A model generated the notes under the pieces. It did not search any database. It saw only the letters and a program-made list of their open reading frames with translations, and was not told the origin of the DNA. This document shows, one piece after another, positions 1-9,291 of a DNA stretch of 64,000 bases. This stretch comes from Hufsiella arboris. GTDB taxonomy: Bacteria; Bacteroidota; Bacteroidia; Sphingobacteriales; Sphingobacteriaceae. Made by a program: the position numbers and the translations under genes. Location: positions 186,001-250,000 of the forward strand of contig NZ_WVHT01000007.1 in NCBI RefSeq assembly GCF_009834875.1. Reading direction: 5' to 3'. Positions within the stretch are counted from its first letter, which is position 1; each line of letters begins with the position of its first letter.

Positions 1-1
1 G

Positions 2-907
2 CTGAGTATTTTAATTAAATATGCAGCAATTATTGCGCTTCCGGTTTTGATTGGAGCTGCGGTTTATCTCACGGTCTTTAATAAAAAGGATGTCCCGAAT
101 TCACAAGCTTTTTCAAATAAGGCTCCGGCAGGCATTGTGCTTTATACATCAACGGGAGAAAAGATCAACCTGGATGATGCAAGTAAAATAGAAAACGGTG
201 TAGTTGTTAAAGATAAGGATACAAAGGAGTTGGTTTATGATGCTACCGCGTCTGTAAAAGATCAGTACCACACAATCATCGTCCCTGCTCAGCGCGACTT
301 TAAGATTCAGCTTGCCGATGGGTCAACCGTTTGGTTAAACGCAGGAACAACTTTCACTTACCCGGTCGCCTTCAACGGAAACATCCGCCAGGTTCAGTTA
401 GATGGTGAGGCTTTCTTCGATATTAAGCACAATGAGAAACAGCCGTTCCTGGTAAAAACAAACGGGATCAATGTAGAAGATATCGGCACCTCGTTCAATG
501 TAAAATCTTATAAAGCAGAATCAAAAACAACCACCACGTTAGTTAGCGGTAAAGCAAAAATGACAGATCCGGCGAACGTGTCGGCTACAGCACTTTTGGA
601 ACCGGGTTTTCAGTCGTCTTACATTACCGGCAGCGGTCAAATGCAGGTAAGGGAAGTTGATGTAAATCCAGCAATAGCGTGGAAAGAAGGCCGATTTGAT
701 TTTGAAGATCAGGCTCTCGGAGAGATCATGTCGGATCTGGGCAGATGGTATGGAGCGGAAGTTGAATTTGAAAATGAACAGCTCAGAAAGGTTCGTTTTA
801 AGGGCTCGGTCAGCAAAACAGATTCTTTTGAACGTATTGCCAATATCCTTGAAGGAACAGGAAAGGTAAAGATCAGCGTAGCTGGCAATAAAATTTATGT
901 AAAATAA
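2..907 (+). CDS. FecR-family anti-sigma factor (5'-truncated by window edge)
   Basis: Inner-membrane anti-sigma/sigma-regulator that relays an outer-membrane signal from a SusC/FecA-type transporter to an ECF sigma factor. The frame is open to the left edge, so the true start lies outside. The first visible residues form a hydrophobic transmembrane stretch (about residues 1-25 here). A FecR domain follows (LADGSTVWLNAGT, then GEAFFDI), and the C-terminal 70 residues look like DUF4974 (FDFEDQALGEIMSDLGRWYG). A TTG at position 47 is not a credible start because it falls inside the membrane segment. The SusC gene begins 97 bp downstream and carries the matching STN domain. A 6-bp hairpin (913-918/925-930) without a T tract lies between them. 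The partner sigma factor should lie just left of the window. Confidence 0.93.
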   Translation: MSILIKYAAIIALPVLIGAAVYLTVFNKKDVPNSQAFSNKAPAGIVLYTSTGEKINLDDASKIENGVVVKDKDTKELVYDATASVKDQYHTIIVPAQRDFKIQLADGSTVWLNAGTTFTYPVAFNGNIRQVQLDGEAFFDIKHNEKQPFLVKTNGINVEDIGTSFNVKSYKAESKTTTTLVSGKAKMTDPANVSATALLEPGFQSSYITGSGQMQVREVDVNPAIAWKEGRFDFEDQALGEIMSDLGRWYGAEVEFENEQLRKVRFKGSVSKTDSFERIANILEGTGKVKISVAGNKIYVK

Positions 908-1004
908 AACGAGAAGTGCGGTCACACTTCCCGTCAATTAGAATGTGTGCGAACGGCGTCGGTCAACGTATTTCGCACTGTTAACTACTTAACTATACGA
1001 AAGT

Positions 1005-4000
1005 ATGAATAAAAAACGAAAACGGTTCTTCCCGGTAACGGGGAGAAGAAAACTTCTATTTCGAACGATGAAATTAACCACCTTGCTGATCCTCGCTGTA
1101 ACCATGCAGCTTTCGGCAACTGTTTACTCTCAGTCAGCTAACGTAAGTTTGAAGGTTAAGCATGCTGATCTGGAAACTGTTTTGCGAAAGCTCGAAAAAA
1201 GTTCGCAGTATAGTTTTTTTTATAGCGTAGATGATGTCGCTTCTGAAAAGAAGATAGATCTGGATATAAAAGACCAGCCCCTTGGCCAGGTATTATCAAC
1301 AGTGCTTAGCGATTACAACCTGGTTTACTCTATCAATAATAACCTGATTGTATTAAAACATGACGCGGAAAAAAGTATTCGTCCGCTGAAAAGCGAAGCA
1401 AGCAGGCCGGTGAAAATCATAAGAGGTACGGTTACCAGTGCGGAAGATCATGCACCGATGCCGGGTGTCAGTGTTTTTGTAAAAGGTAATCCTTCAGCCG
1501 GAACAAGCACTGATGCGAAAGGTAATTTCCAGTTATCGGTATCAGACGATGCAAAAATCCTGACGTTCAGCATGGCAGGATATAAAACCCGAGAGATCGC
1601 TATTACTGATCAGGGCAGCTTTAATGTTGAAATGTCAATTGAGGTAAAAGAGCTGAAAGATGTCGTTGTTACCGGGTATCAAAAAGTAGATAAACGGACG
1701 TTTACAGGTTCTGTAGGAAAGATCGGCGCCGACAAAATTCAGCAGCTTGCATTACCTGATGTTGGGAAAATGTTGCAGGGACAGGTTGCCGGTGTGAGTG
1801 TTGAAATACCTTCATCCACCTTCGGCTCAAAACCTAAAATACGTATCCGCGGCAGCTCATCGATCAGTGGTAACAAGGAGCCCTTATGGGTCGTCGACGG
1901 TGTAGTTCTGGATGAGATTGTGAATATTAACCCTAACCAGTTGTATAGCGGTGATGCCTCCGATCTTTTAAGTTCAGCTATCAGCGGACTAAACCCGAGC
2001 GATATCGCGGATATCCAGGTTTTAAAGGACGCTTCCGCGACAGCGATGTACGGTACACAGGCCGTAAATGGTGTGATCGTTATCACCACAAAAAGGGGTA
2101 GAAAGGGCGCGATGTCCGTTAATTACCGGAATAATTCTACGCTTACTATTAAGCCGACAATCCTGGATTTTAACGTGCTTAATTCTAAGCAGCGAATGGA
2201 ATTTTCTGAGGATTATTACCTGAAAAATCCTGATGCGCTTGTGAATTTTAACAGTTCATATGGTGCTTACGGATCGCTGTATTCGCAGTGGTCGAAAAAA
2301 CAGATCACTGATGACCGATTCGATCAGCTGATGAGAGAAGACAAAATGCAGAATACCGATTGGTTTAAGGAACTGTTTCATAACTCGCTAGCCCAGGAAC
2401 ATAGTTTAAGCCTTTCGGGAGGTACAGACCAGGCGCAATATTATACTTCTGTATCCCTGTATAATGACAACGGTCAAACGGATGGTCAGAATACACACCG
2501 GTATACCGCCAACATGAACGCAACGTTCAATATTAACAAGAGGCTTACAATCAGTCCTACGCTTTACATGTCGGCACGTAATCAGCGTGTTTTCGGAACA
2601 GCCGATGCTTATACGGATAATGGCATCACTTCACGGGAGTTCGACCTGAACCCTTACTCGTATGCGATGAGCACGAGCCGTGCAATGCGGCCGTTTGACA
2701 AAGCGGGTAACTACGAATATTACTTAAACAATTACGTACCGTTCAATGTCCTGCAAGAGCTTCAGAACAATTTTGTCGATATGAAAACGCGTGAGCTCAA
2801 GCTGCAGGCGGATGTGGGATTGAAGCTATCGAAAAATTTAACTTACAGCGGGCTTGTTTCGGGCAGGCTGACAACCGCAGCGAGCGATCATAGTATTACC
2901 GAACGTTCCAATACCGCTCAGGCTTACCGCGAAGTATCAGACAATCTTGAAGTACGGAACGGAAATCCTTATTTATTTAACGATCCAAACGATGTTGATC
3001 AATACCCGATCTCTGTTCTGCCGCGCGGAGGTATTTTGATCATGAATGAAACCCGTGGTACTTTTTATACAGTCCGGAACTCACTGAACTGGAAACCTAC
3101 TATCGGGAAGGACCATGTATTTGATATACTTGCAGGTACTGAACTCCGTCATAAAGACTATGAAAATACCTATACGAAAGGATATGGTTATGAATTTTAT
3201 CGTGGCCGCAGTGCATCGCCAGATTACCGCGCCGTGCAGCGCGACCTGCTTTCGGGTTCGTCGTATTACGGCTTCACAACCTCGGTAAACAACGAGTTCT
3301 CATATTTCGCAAACACAGCCTATACATATCTCGACAGGTATAACTTCTCAGTTTCTCTTCGATCTGACGGCTCAAACCGACTTGGCAAAACACAGCGGTT
3401 TAAGTTCCTCCCAACATGGCAGGCCGGAACAAGCTGGAATCTCGACAGGGAAAATTTTCTTTCAGAGCTGAGCTGGCTTGATATCCTGAAATTACGCGCA
3501 TCGTATGGTTTAAGAGGTAATATCGGTGGTATCGGTAGCTCCGAAATGCTTGTTTATTATGGAAAAACAAACCGCCTTGACGTTGATACAGATGAACCGA
3601 CACTCTACGTAGTTGCTCCCGATAATCCAAACCTGCGTTGGGAAAAGGAACATATTTTAAACGTCGGCCTTGATTTTGGATTTTTCAATAAGCTAAATGG
3701 CTCGATCGAATATTATGACCGTAGAGAGTATGACCAGATCGGCTCAATACCGGCATCAATGGTTACCGGCTTTGCCAATAAAAATGTGAATTGGGCCAGT
3801 ATGAAAAATTCTGGTTTGGAGTTGACGCTTAACTTTACGACACCGGTTGTTAAAAACCTGAGCTGGAACACGGTACTGACCTGGGGCTACAACAAGAACA
3901 CCGTTCTCGATGCATTCTTTAACCAAACTGTTTTACAAGCCACGGGTGACGCCGGCAGCGCCCAGGTGGGACGGCCGCTGAATGGTTTGTATTCTTTCAG

Positions 4001-4634
4001 GTTTGCCGGGCTGGATGGAGAGGGCCTTCCTTTATTTTACGATGAAAAAGGAGAGAAAACATCGCTGATAAATCGCTATTCGACCGATATGAGCCTGTTG
4101 AAATACGAAGGCAGCCGCGACCCGCTTGCGTCGGGTGGTTTTACGAATACTTTCCGATATAAGGCATTTAGTTTGTCGATGCTCCTTACTTACTCTTATG
4201 GAAATAAAATCCGCCTGCTTCCTTTTTACCAGGCTTATTACGATGACGTAAATGCGCTGAGCCAGGACCTGGCAAACCGCTGGACGACACCGGGCGATGA
4301 AATCTACACAAATGTGCCACGTATACTCGACCAGGAAACATATGACAGCTGGAGACTTCAAAACGCGGACCCGGTTACCAGTTACAACCGGAGTACCATC
4401 CGCGTGGCCGACGGCTCGTATGTGCGCTTAAAGAATGTCAGCCTTGGTTATAACCTGCCGAAACGCCTGATTACTAAAGCAGGGATAAAAAACGCGCAAT
4501 TCCAGGTGCAGGGCCAGAACCTCCACGTTTGGGCCGACGCGAAGTTGAACGGACAAGATCCGGAATCATTGCTTGGCGGAACCAATGTGCCTATGACAAA
4601 AACTGTAGCATTTAGTCTTTCTGTAGATTTTTAA
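1005..4634 (+). CDS. SusC/RagA-family TonB-dependent outer-membrane transporter with STN domain
   Basis: Outer-membrane active transporter, probably for a glycan or peptide, working with the downstream SusD. Order of parts in 1209 residues: a long basic N-terminus and signal segment (to about residue 43), STN domain (about 45-118), CarboxypepD_reg-like domain (about 140-212), TonB-box-like DVVVTGYQ (about 219-226), plug domain (about 230-365, with RIRGSSSISG and the ASATAMYGTQAVNGVIVITTK-type end), then a beta barrel ending in an aromatic residue (SLSVDF). The STN domain marks a signalling receptor that contacts a FecR protein, matching the gene upstream. The ATG at 1005 is chosen because it starts the long basic leader typical of these receptors; the later Met at residue 22 is an alternative. 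The substrate cannot be read from sequence. Confidence 0.96.
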   Translation: MNKKRKRFFPVTGRRKLLFRTMKLTTLLILAVTMQLSATVYSQSANVSLKVKHADLETVLRKLEKSSQYSFFYSVDDVASEKKIDLDIKDQPLGQVLSTVLSDYNLVYSINNNLIVLKHDAEKSIRPLKSEASRPVKIIRGTVTSAEDHAPMPGVSVFVKGNPSAGTSTDAKGNFQLSVSDDAKILTFSMAGYKTREIAITDQGSFNVEMSIEVKELKDVVVTGYQKVDKRTFTGSVGKIGADKIQQLALPDVGKMLQGQVAGVSVEIPSSTFGSKPKIRIRGSSSISGNKEPLWVVDGVVLDEIVNINPNQLYSGDASDLLSSAISGLNPSDIADIQVLKDASATAMYGTQAVNGVIVITTKRGRKGAMSVNYRNNSTLTIKPTILDFNVLNSKQRMEFSEDYYLKNPDALVNFNSSYGAYGSLYSQWSKKQITDDRFDQLMREDKMQNTDWFKELFHNSLAQEHSLSLSGGTDQAQYYTSVSLYNDNGQTDGQNTHRYTANMNATFNINKRLTISPTLYMSARNQRVFGTADAYTDNGITSREFDLNPYSYAMSTSRAMRPFDKAGNYEYYLNNYVPFNVLQELQNNFVDMKTRELKLQADVGLKLSKNLTYSGLVSGRLTTAASDHSITERSNTAQAYREVSDNLEVRNGNPYLFNDPNDVDQYPISVLPRGGILIMNETRGTFYTVRNSLNWKPTIGKDHVFDILAGTELRHKDYENTYTKGYGYEFYRGRSASPDYRAVQRDLLSGSSYYGFTTSVNNEFSYFANTAYTYLDRYNFSVSLRSDGSNRLGKTQRFKFLPTWQAGTSWNLDRENFLSELSWLDILKLRASYGLRGNIGGIGSSEMLVYYGKTNRLDVDTDEPTLYVVAPDNPNLRWEKEHILNVGLDFGFFNKLNGSIEYYDRREYDQIGSIPASMVTGFANKNVNWASMKNSGLELTLNFTTPVVKNLSWNTVLTWGYNKNTVLDAFFNQTVLQATGDAGSAQVGRPLNGLYSFRFAGLDGEGLPLFYDEKGEKTSLINRYSTDMSLLKYEGSRDPLASGGFTNTFRYKAFSLSMLLTYSYGNKIRLLPFYQAYYDDVNALSQDLANRWTTPGDEIYTNVPRILDQETYDSWRLQNADPVTSYNRSTIRVADGSYVRLKNVSLGYNLPKRLITKAGIKNAQFQVQGQNLHVWADAKLNGQDPESLLGGTNVPMTKTVAFSLSVDF

Positions 4635-4644
4635 ACGAATAATA

Positions 4645-6060
4645 ATGAATAAGAAAAGCCCATATCTGCTGATTGCTTTATTCCTGCTTACTGCGATTTT
4701 CTCCGGCTGTAAAAAATATTTGAGCGAAGTGCCTGACGCGAGGGTAAGTCCGCAGTCGGTTGAAGATTACCAGGCGATGGTAGTTAACGCGTATCCTGAG
4801 GCATATTACCTGTTTACGGAATTTATGACAGACAACTTCAGATACTATGATTACACCAGTTTCAATCAGCCCAGCCTAGTCAGCTGGATCAAGCCGCTGT
4901 ATACCTGGTCCGACGGCTACGACCAAAATCTGCCTATCGGGCCGGAAAAGGCATGGAATAGCTATTATAATAAGATATATAACGCAAATGTGGTGATCGA
5001 GGGGTTAAGTAAACTTCCGGAAGAGTCAGACTTGAAACGTTCGGTATTGGGTGAAGCTTATTTGATCCGTGCTTATTGCCACTTTATGCTGGTGAATATT
5101 TTTGCAAAACACTATGATCCGGCGACAGCTGCAGCAGATCCGGGGGTTCCATACCAGCTTGGCACAGGTGATGCGCAGCAGGAAAACTTTCCACGTCAGT
5201 CGGTCGCCGATGTTTACAGCAAGATCGAAGCAGATCTGCTAAAAGGAGCAGACATGGTAAACGATAAACTAGTTACGGAGCCTGGATATCATTTTCAGAA
5301 AGCTTCCGCTTACGCATTTTTATCCCGGGTTAAATTATATGAAGGCGACTGGGCCGGCTGTATTGACGCTTCAAACAAAGCGCTTGCGCTAAATTCTTCT
5401 GTCCGTGACCTGATTGCCGACTATAACAACTACATCCCGAATAAAAATGAGTTCTACAACTTTTCGCTGGATTATGGCTCGGTAACCAAATCCAACAACT
5501 TACTGGTTGCGCAATCGGCAACCTACAACGGGTACGCCTCGTCGGGTTTTTACGCGAATGAGTTTAAACAGCTTTACCTTAACCAGGATTACCGCGGAAA
5601 GATTTTCGTGATAAGTTCGAATACATCGCCTAACTGGAAAATGCTTAAGCTTTCAGGGCAGCAGTCATCGAACGTGGTACTTTTCTCAGTAGAGGAGGTG
5701 TTGCTGAACCAAGCGGAAGCATATGTGCGCTCTTTAAAACCTGATTATAATGCCGCTATCACTGATCTGAATAAGATTTTGATCAAGCGTTACAGTCCGT
5801 TTACAGCCTTGACAGCCGCTCAATTCTCAGCCACCGGAACGCTCAGCGACTTGTTGCTGCAAAGAGTTTACACGGAAAGAAGGCTCGAGCTGGCATACGA
5901 AGGTTACCGATGGTTCGATATTAAACGCCTGAAACTACCAGTTACCCACAGCACGGGATCAGGCACTGAAACGCTGTCTTCCGGGGACCTGCGCTACGCC
6001 ATTCAAATTCCATTCAGGGAACTGACTATTAACAAAGCCATTGTTCCTAACCCCAGATAA
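4645..6060 (+). CDS. SusD/RagB-family nutrient-binding outer-membrane lipoprotein
   Basis: Surface lipoprotein that lids the SusC barrel and captures substrate. The gene starts 10 bp after the SusC stop, so the two are co-transcribed. The N-terminus is a lipoprotein signal with a lipobox ending at Cys22 (FSGC), followed by KKYLSEVPDARVSPQS, typical of the family. The conserved SusD C-terminal region is visible (LLQRVYTERRLELAYEGYRWFDIKRL). At 471 residues it is on the short side for SusD (often 480-600) but appears complete. Confidence 0.95.
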   Translation: MNKKSPYLLIALFLLTAIFSGCKKYLSEVPDARVSPQSVEDYQAMVVNAYPEAYYLFTEFMTDNFRYYDYTSFNQPSLVSWIKPLYTWSDGYDQNLPIGPEKAWNSYYNKIYNANVVIEGLSKLPEESDLKRSVLGEAYLIRAYCHFMLVNIFAKHYDPATAAADPGVPYQLGTGDAQQENFPRQSVADVYSKIEADLLKGADMVNDKLVTEPGYHFQKASAYAFLSRVKLYEGDWAGCIDASNKALALNSSVRDLIADYNNYIPNKNEFYNFSLDYGSVTKSNNLLVAQSATYNGYASSGFYANEFKQLYLNQDYRGKIFVISSNTSPNWKMLKLSGQQSSNVVLFSVEEVLLNQAEAYVRSLKPDYNAAITDLNKILIKRYSPFTALTAAQFSATGTLSDLLLQRVYTERRLELAYEGYRWFDIKRLKLPVTHSTGSGTETLSSGDLRYAIQIPFRELTINKAIVPNPR

Positions 6061-6096
6061 GACATGAAATTAATTGAACATTTGATCACAATTTAA

Positions 6097-6969
6097 ATGA
6101 AACAGTTTTTTAAGCTATCCTTCATTCTTGCACTCACGGCGCTGGCATTGCCTGCTTGTAAGACCGAGGATCCAATTGTGCTTGACACACCAGCGCCAAG
6201 GCCGATACCTACCGATCCAACCGACCTTAAGGTTTATGAACTGGAAGGTAAATACCGGTCGAAATTCATTTATAAATGGGACCGCCGGTATTTCGGCAAC
6301 GATGTTGTGATCGCACCGCCCAACTATGATAATGTGCTTTACTACCTGGATTTTTTAGAAAAAATATGGGCTATACCTTATGATATGCAGGTAGATAATT
6401 TCATGCTTAAAAACATGCCAAAAGAAGTGGTACTCGTTGGTACCACAATGAAGTATGAATCTGGTGATGAGGTTGGTTTTAACGCCGCCGGTTTGGCTAT
6501 ATCCTCTTCCCGGATTATCCTGACAGACCTAAACAATTTTAAGCCTACCGACAAAGTTTGGCTAATCAACAGCGGGATGAGCTGGATGAAGGAACAGGCG
6601 AAAACCATGCATCACGAGTTCGCCCACGTTCTGGATAAATTATACGGGCGACCAAAGGGTTTTGATAATGTATCAAAAGGCCTGTATGCCGGAAGCAGCC
6701 GTTTTGACCAATATAGCCTGGCAGAAGCAAATTCCCGTGGTTTTTGGATTCCCTACGGAATGTCAAATGAAGCGGAAGACTTTGCCACGATGGTGGAGGG
6801 TATCCTTTCTATGCAAAAGGCTGACTACCTGGCAACGATAAAAGGAAACGCTTTGCTCGAAAAAAAGTATGCCATGGTTTACGATTATTATAAAGCTCTG
6901 GGAATAGATATACATATACTTCAGGTGAATGTAGATCAGGCGATTACAGGTTATCATATTGGAAATTAA
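6097..6969 (+). CDS. Substrate import-associated zinc metallohydrolase lipoprotein
   Basis: Predicted surface zinc hydrolase, probably a peptidase, associated with a SusCD pair. It has a lipoprotein signal with a lipobox at about residue 21 (LPAC) and a zincin motif HEFAH at residues 173-177. The general layout (about 290 residues, TDPTDLKVYELEGKY near the N-terminus) matches the family often called substrate import-associated zinc metallohydrolase lipoprotein (putative zinc-binding metallopeptidase, Peptidase_Mx1-like). It lies 36 bp after SusD and 6 bp before the next gene, so it is in the operon. Proteolytic activity and a peptide or protein substrate are inferences from the motif and position. 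Confidence 0.85.
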   Translation: MKQFFKLSFILALTALALPACKTEDPIVLDTPAPRPIPTDPTDLKVYELEGKYRSKFIYKWDRRYFGNDVVIAPPNYDNVLYYLDFLEKIWAIPYDMQVDNFMLKNMPKEVVLVGTTMKYESGDEVGFNAAGLAISSSRIILTDLNNFKPTDKVWLINSGMSWMKEQAKTMHHEFAHVLDKLYGRPKGFDNVSKGLYAGSSRFDQYSLAEANSRGFWIPYGMSNEAEDFATMVEGILSMQKADYLATIKGNALLEKKYAMVYDYYKALGIDIHILQVNVDQAITGYHIGN

Positions 6970-6975
6970 TACGTT

Positions 6976-8322
6976 ATGAAAGAAATTAAACACTATATTT
7001 TGTGGCTTCTTTTAGGAGTATTGGCTACTGGATGTCAAAAAGAAGCAGGCAGCTTAATTCCGGATGACTTGCCCCGGATGGACGAAATTTGCGCCAGCTA
7101 CAATAAAACTTTGCAGGAAGCAGACAAGGGCTGGCTAATTGAATACACACCCGCGGTGGGTACAGGGGCTTTCAACATGCACATGACATTTAAGGGTGAT
7201 ACGGTTCATATGGAATCTGATTACTATATAAACAGCACCGAGGACTACCGCCAGCAGTCAAATGTCCATTACAGAGTTTCAGGTGTTGTTTTGCCGGAAA
7301 TTACTTTCGAAACGTATAGCGTTTTTGCAAGGTTATATGAGCGGGCCTCGGGTAATTTTGAATTTGAAATAAAACCGGATAGTTCAGGCGGATTTTGGCT
7401 CAACCCTATTCATTTAGCTGATAAAGGCGTTAGGTTTCATTTGATAAAAGCTACTGATGAAAGTTTAAAGGTTTTCAAAGCAAAGGTTGACATGCAGAGC
7501 GAAATCCGCCAGTTCGTGCTGGATCCGACTATGAAGTATTTCCGCCAGATTGATCTTAAAGATATTGCGAATAATAAGCTCCAGGCAACAGCGGTTTTCC
7601 AGTCACGCACCAACAGTATTTTACTGGTTTACCAGAAAGACGGGCAGACACAAGTAGACTCGTATCCATATAAATTAGCCGCTGACGGGATTGAGTTGAC
7701 AAAACCGATAAATGTAGGTAATCAGCAGTTAAGTGCTTTGCATTTCGGTACCCGGCAAACAAACGGAGTTTACCCAATCGGCGACGCCGCAAAAGGTATT
7801 AGCGGGACACTTACACCTGTAGATACCGCCTTGTATAGTAATAAAGGCGTGGGTGCTGCTTTAATGGACGGCCAGGTGCAATATGAGATCAGCGGGGTAA
7901 GTCAGCTGGTGAGTGATGATTATTATAGAAAGCTACTGTTACTGAACGGATACTACACCACTCAGTTATACTTTAACTGGACAACGCAAAGCGGCGATAT
8001 AAATCAGAATTTATATACGGCAGTGGAAACGTTTGATGGCGGGGCGACCTATGATTTTCATAGTTATTATTTAAAGCCAACGATAAAAGACGAGGATAAA
8101 CTGTTTTATCAATTCCTGACTTTTAAAACCACTGTCGCAAGCGGATTTTCAGGGCCTAAAATTTACACCGATCCTTTCGTAACCAAAGTTCTTTTGGATC
8201 CCAAAGGGCTGACGGTGGTGCCCGCAGCTAGCGGTGTCTTCACACTCATTTCCAGATCTGATAGCCGCTATTGGTTTACAGTCACGTTGAGAAACAGAAA
8301 AGAGAATACAGTAAATGAATAA
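6976..8322 (+). CDS. DUF4302-like lipoprotein of the SusCD locus
   Basis: Secreted lipoprotein of unknown function encoded 6 bp after the zinc metallohydrolase. The signal peptide ends in a lipobox (residues 17-20, ATGC). The early region with SYNKTLQEADKGWLIEYTP resembles DUF4302 proteins, which accompany SusCD loci with metallohydrolases. The rest is beta-rich with no catalytic motif I recognise. It may be a surface accessory that binds substrate; this is inference from position only. The family assignment is from memory of the motif and is less certain than that of the neighbours. Confidence 0.7.
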   Translation: MKEIKHYILWLLLGVLATGCQKEAGSLIPDDLPRMDEICASYNKTLQEADKGWLIEYTPAVGTGAFNMHMTFKGDTVHMESDYYINSTEDYRQQSNVHYRVSGVVLPEITFETYSVFARLYERASGNFEFEIKPDSSGGFWLNPIHLADKGVRFHLIKATDESLKVFKAKVDMQSEIRQFVLDPTMKYFRQIDLKDIANNKLQATAVFQSRTNSILLVYQKDGQTQVDSYPYKLAADGIELTKPINVGNQQLSALHFGTRQTNGVYPIGDAAKGISGTLTPVDTALYSNKGVGAALMDGQVQYEISGVSQLVSDDYYRKLLLLNGYYTTQLYFNWTTQSGDINQNLYTAVETFDGGATYDFHSYYLKPTIKDEDKLFYQFLTFKTTVASGFSGPKIYTDPFVTKVLLDPKGLTVVPAASGVFTLISRSDSRYWFTVTLRNRKENTVNE

Positions 8323-8367
8323 TTAATTCGGCTAGCCGATCATCAATTAAGTTTGATAAAAAGATAT

Positions 8368-9267
8368 ATGATAAAGCGTTTGTTAATGTTAGGGGCTGTC
8401 CTGTGCTCTGCCACTTTAGGTATGGCACAGACAAGCGGCCCAATTTTAAGCTATACTTTTAATGAAGTGGCGGTTAACCCGGCCTACATCGGTGCTTATG
8501 AAGGCTTTACCGCAGGTTTAAATGCCCGAAAACAATCCCTTAACGTGGAGGGAGCTCCCTCAGCGCAGCGAATGAATATCGCCATGCCTCTGGGAAATAC
8601 AAAAGGTTCTGTAGGACTTCTTTTAAATAATAACAGTTTCGGAGTGACCAGCCAGTTAGATGTAATGGCTCAATATTCTTACAAACTGCAGCTCAGTAAC
8701 GGATCCCTTTACTTTGGTTTGCAAGGCGGCGGGGAATCATTGAAAGAAAGCAATGAAGATCTGTTGATAAAAGACCAGGAAACGACCGGCTTGTTTGCTA
8801 ACACCAGCCGGGCATTTGCCTTTAACGCAGGGTTTGGGATGTACTACGATGGTGATAAATATTATATTGGACTATCAGCCCCGCAGTTCTTCTACAATTC
8901 ATTCAAAGGCAATGAAGTAACCTCCCAGCTGTTTGACAAAAATATGTTCCGGACGTATCTGGCAGCTGGATATACCTTTGCAACCAGTCAGGGTATGAAG
9001 CTGCGGCCGTCCGGATTAGTTTGCTACCAGGCAAGCGGTTCAGTAAATGCCGAGGGTGTGTTAACGGCCCTTTTCATGGATGATACGTTCTGGATCGGCG
9101 CCCTTTACCGTACAAGCCAGGAAGCAGGACTGAATATCGGATTTAAGATCCAGAAACTTATCGGCCTTAACTATTCGTTCGGCGCTGGTACGGGCGAGCT
9201 TTCGCAACAAGCCGGCACCACGCATGAACTCGGACTGCGACTCTCCATTCCAGCGAAAAAGAATTAA
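8368..9267 (+). CDS. PorP/SprF-family type IX secretion outer-membrane protein
   Basis: Outer-membrane beta-barrel protein of the PorP/SprF family; members assist secretion or anchoring of T9SS substrates with type-B C-terminal domains. The signal peptide ends near MAQ (residues 19-21), and the mature start PILSYTFNEVAVNPAYIGAY carries the family hallmark NPAYIG. I chose the ATG at 8368 rather than the in-frame TTG at 8353, because it gives a compact signal peptide; 299 residues is normal. It follows the SusCD operon by 45 bp and precedes a CHU_C protein by 24 bp. That pairing is the standard arrangement for a PorP/SprF and its client. Confidence 0.92.
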   Translation: MIKRLLMLGAVLCSATLGMAQTSGPILSYTFNEVAVNPAYIGAYEGFTAGLNARKQSLNVEGAPSAQRMNIAMPLGNTKGSVGLLLNNNSFGVTSQLDVMAQYSYKLQLSNGSLYFGLQGGGESLKESNEDLLIKDQETTGLFANTSRAFAFNAGFGMYYDGDKYYIGLSAPQFFYNSFKGNEVTSQLFDKNMFRTYLAAGYTFATSQGMKLRPSGLVCYQASGSVNAEGVLTALFMDDTFWIGALYRTSQEAGLNIGFKIQKLIGLNYSFGAGTGELSQQAGTTHELGLRLSIPAKKN

Positions 9268-9291
9268 AACACGGCCCAAATCACCACATTA

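Noticed and set aside
913-930. Terminator between fecR and susC
   Set aside because: A 6-bp hairpin with no T tract; too weak to call a terminator, and expression linkage of the two genes is expected.
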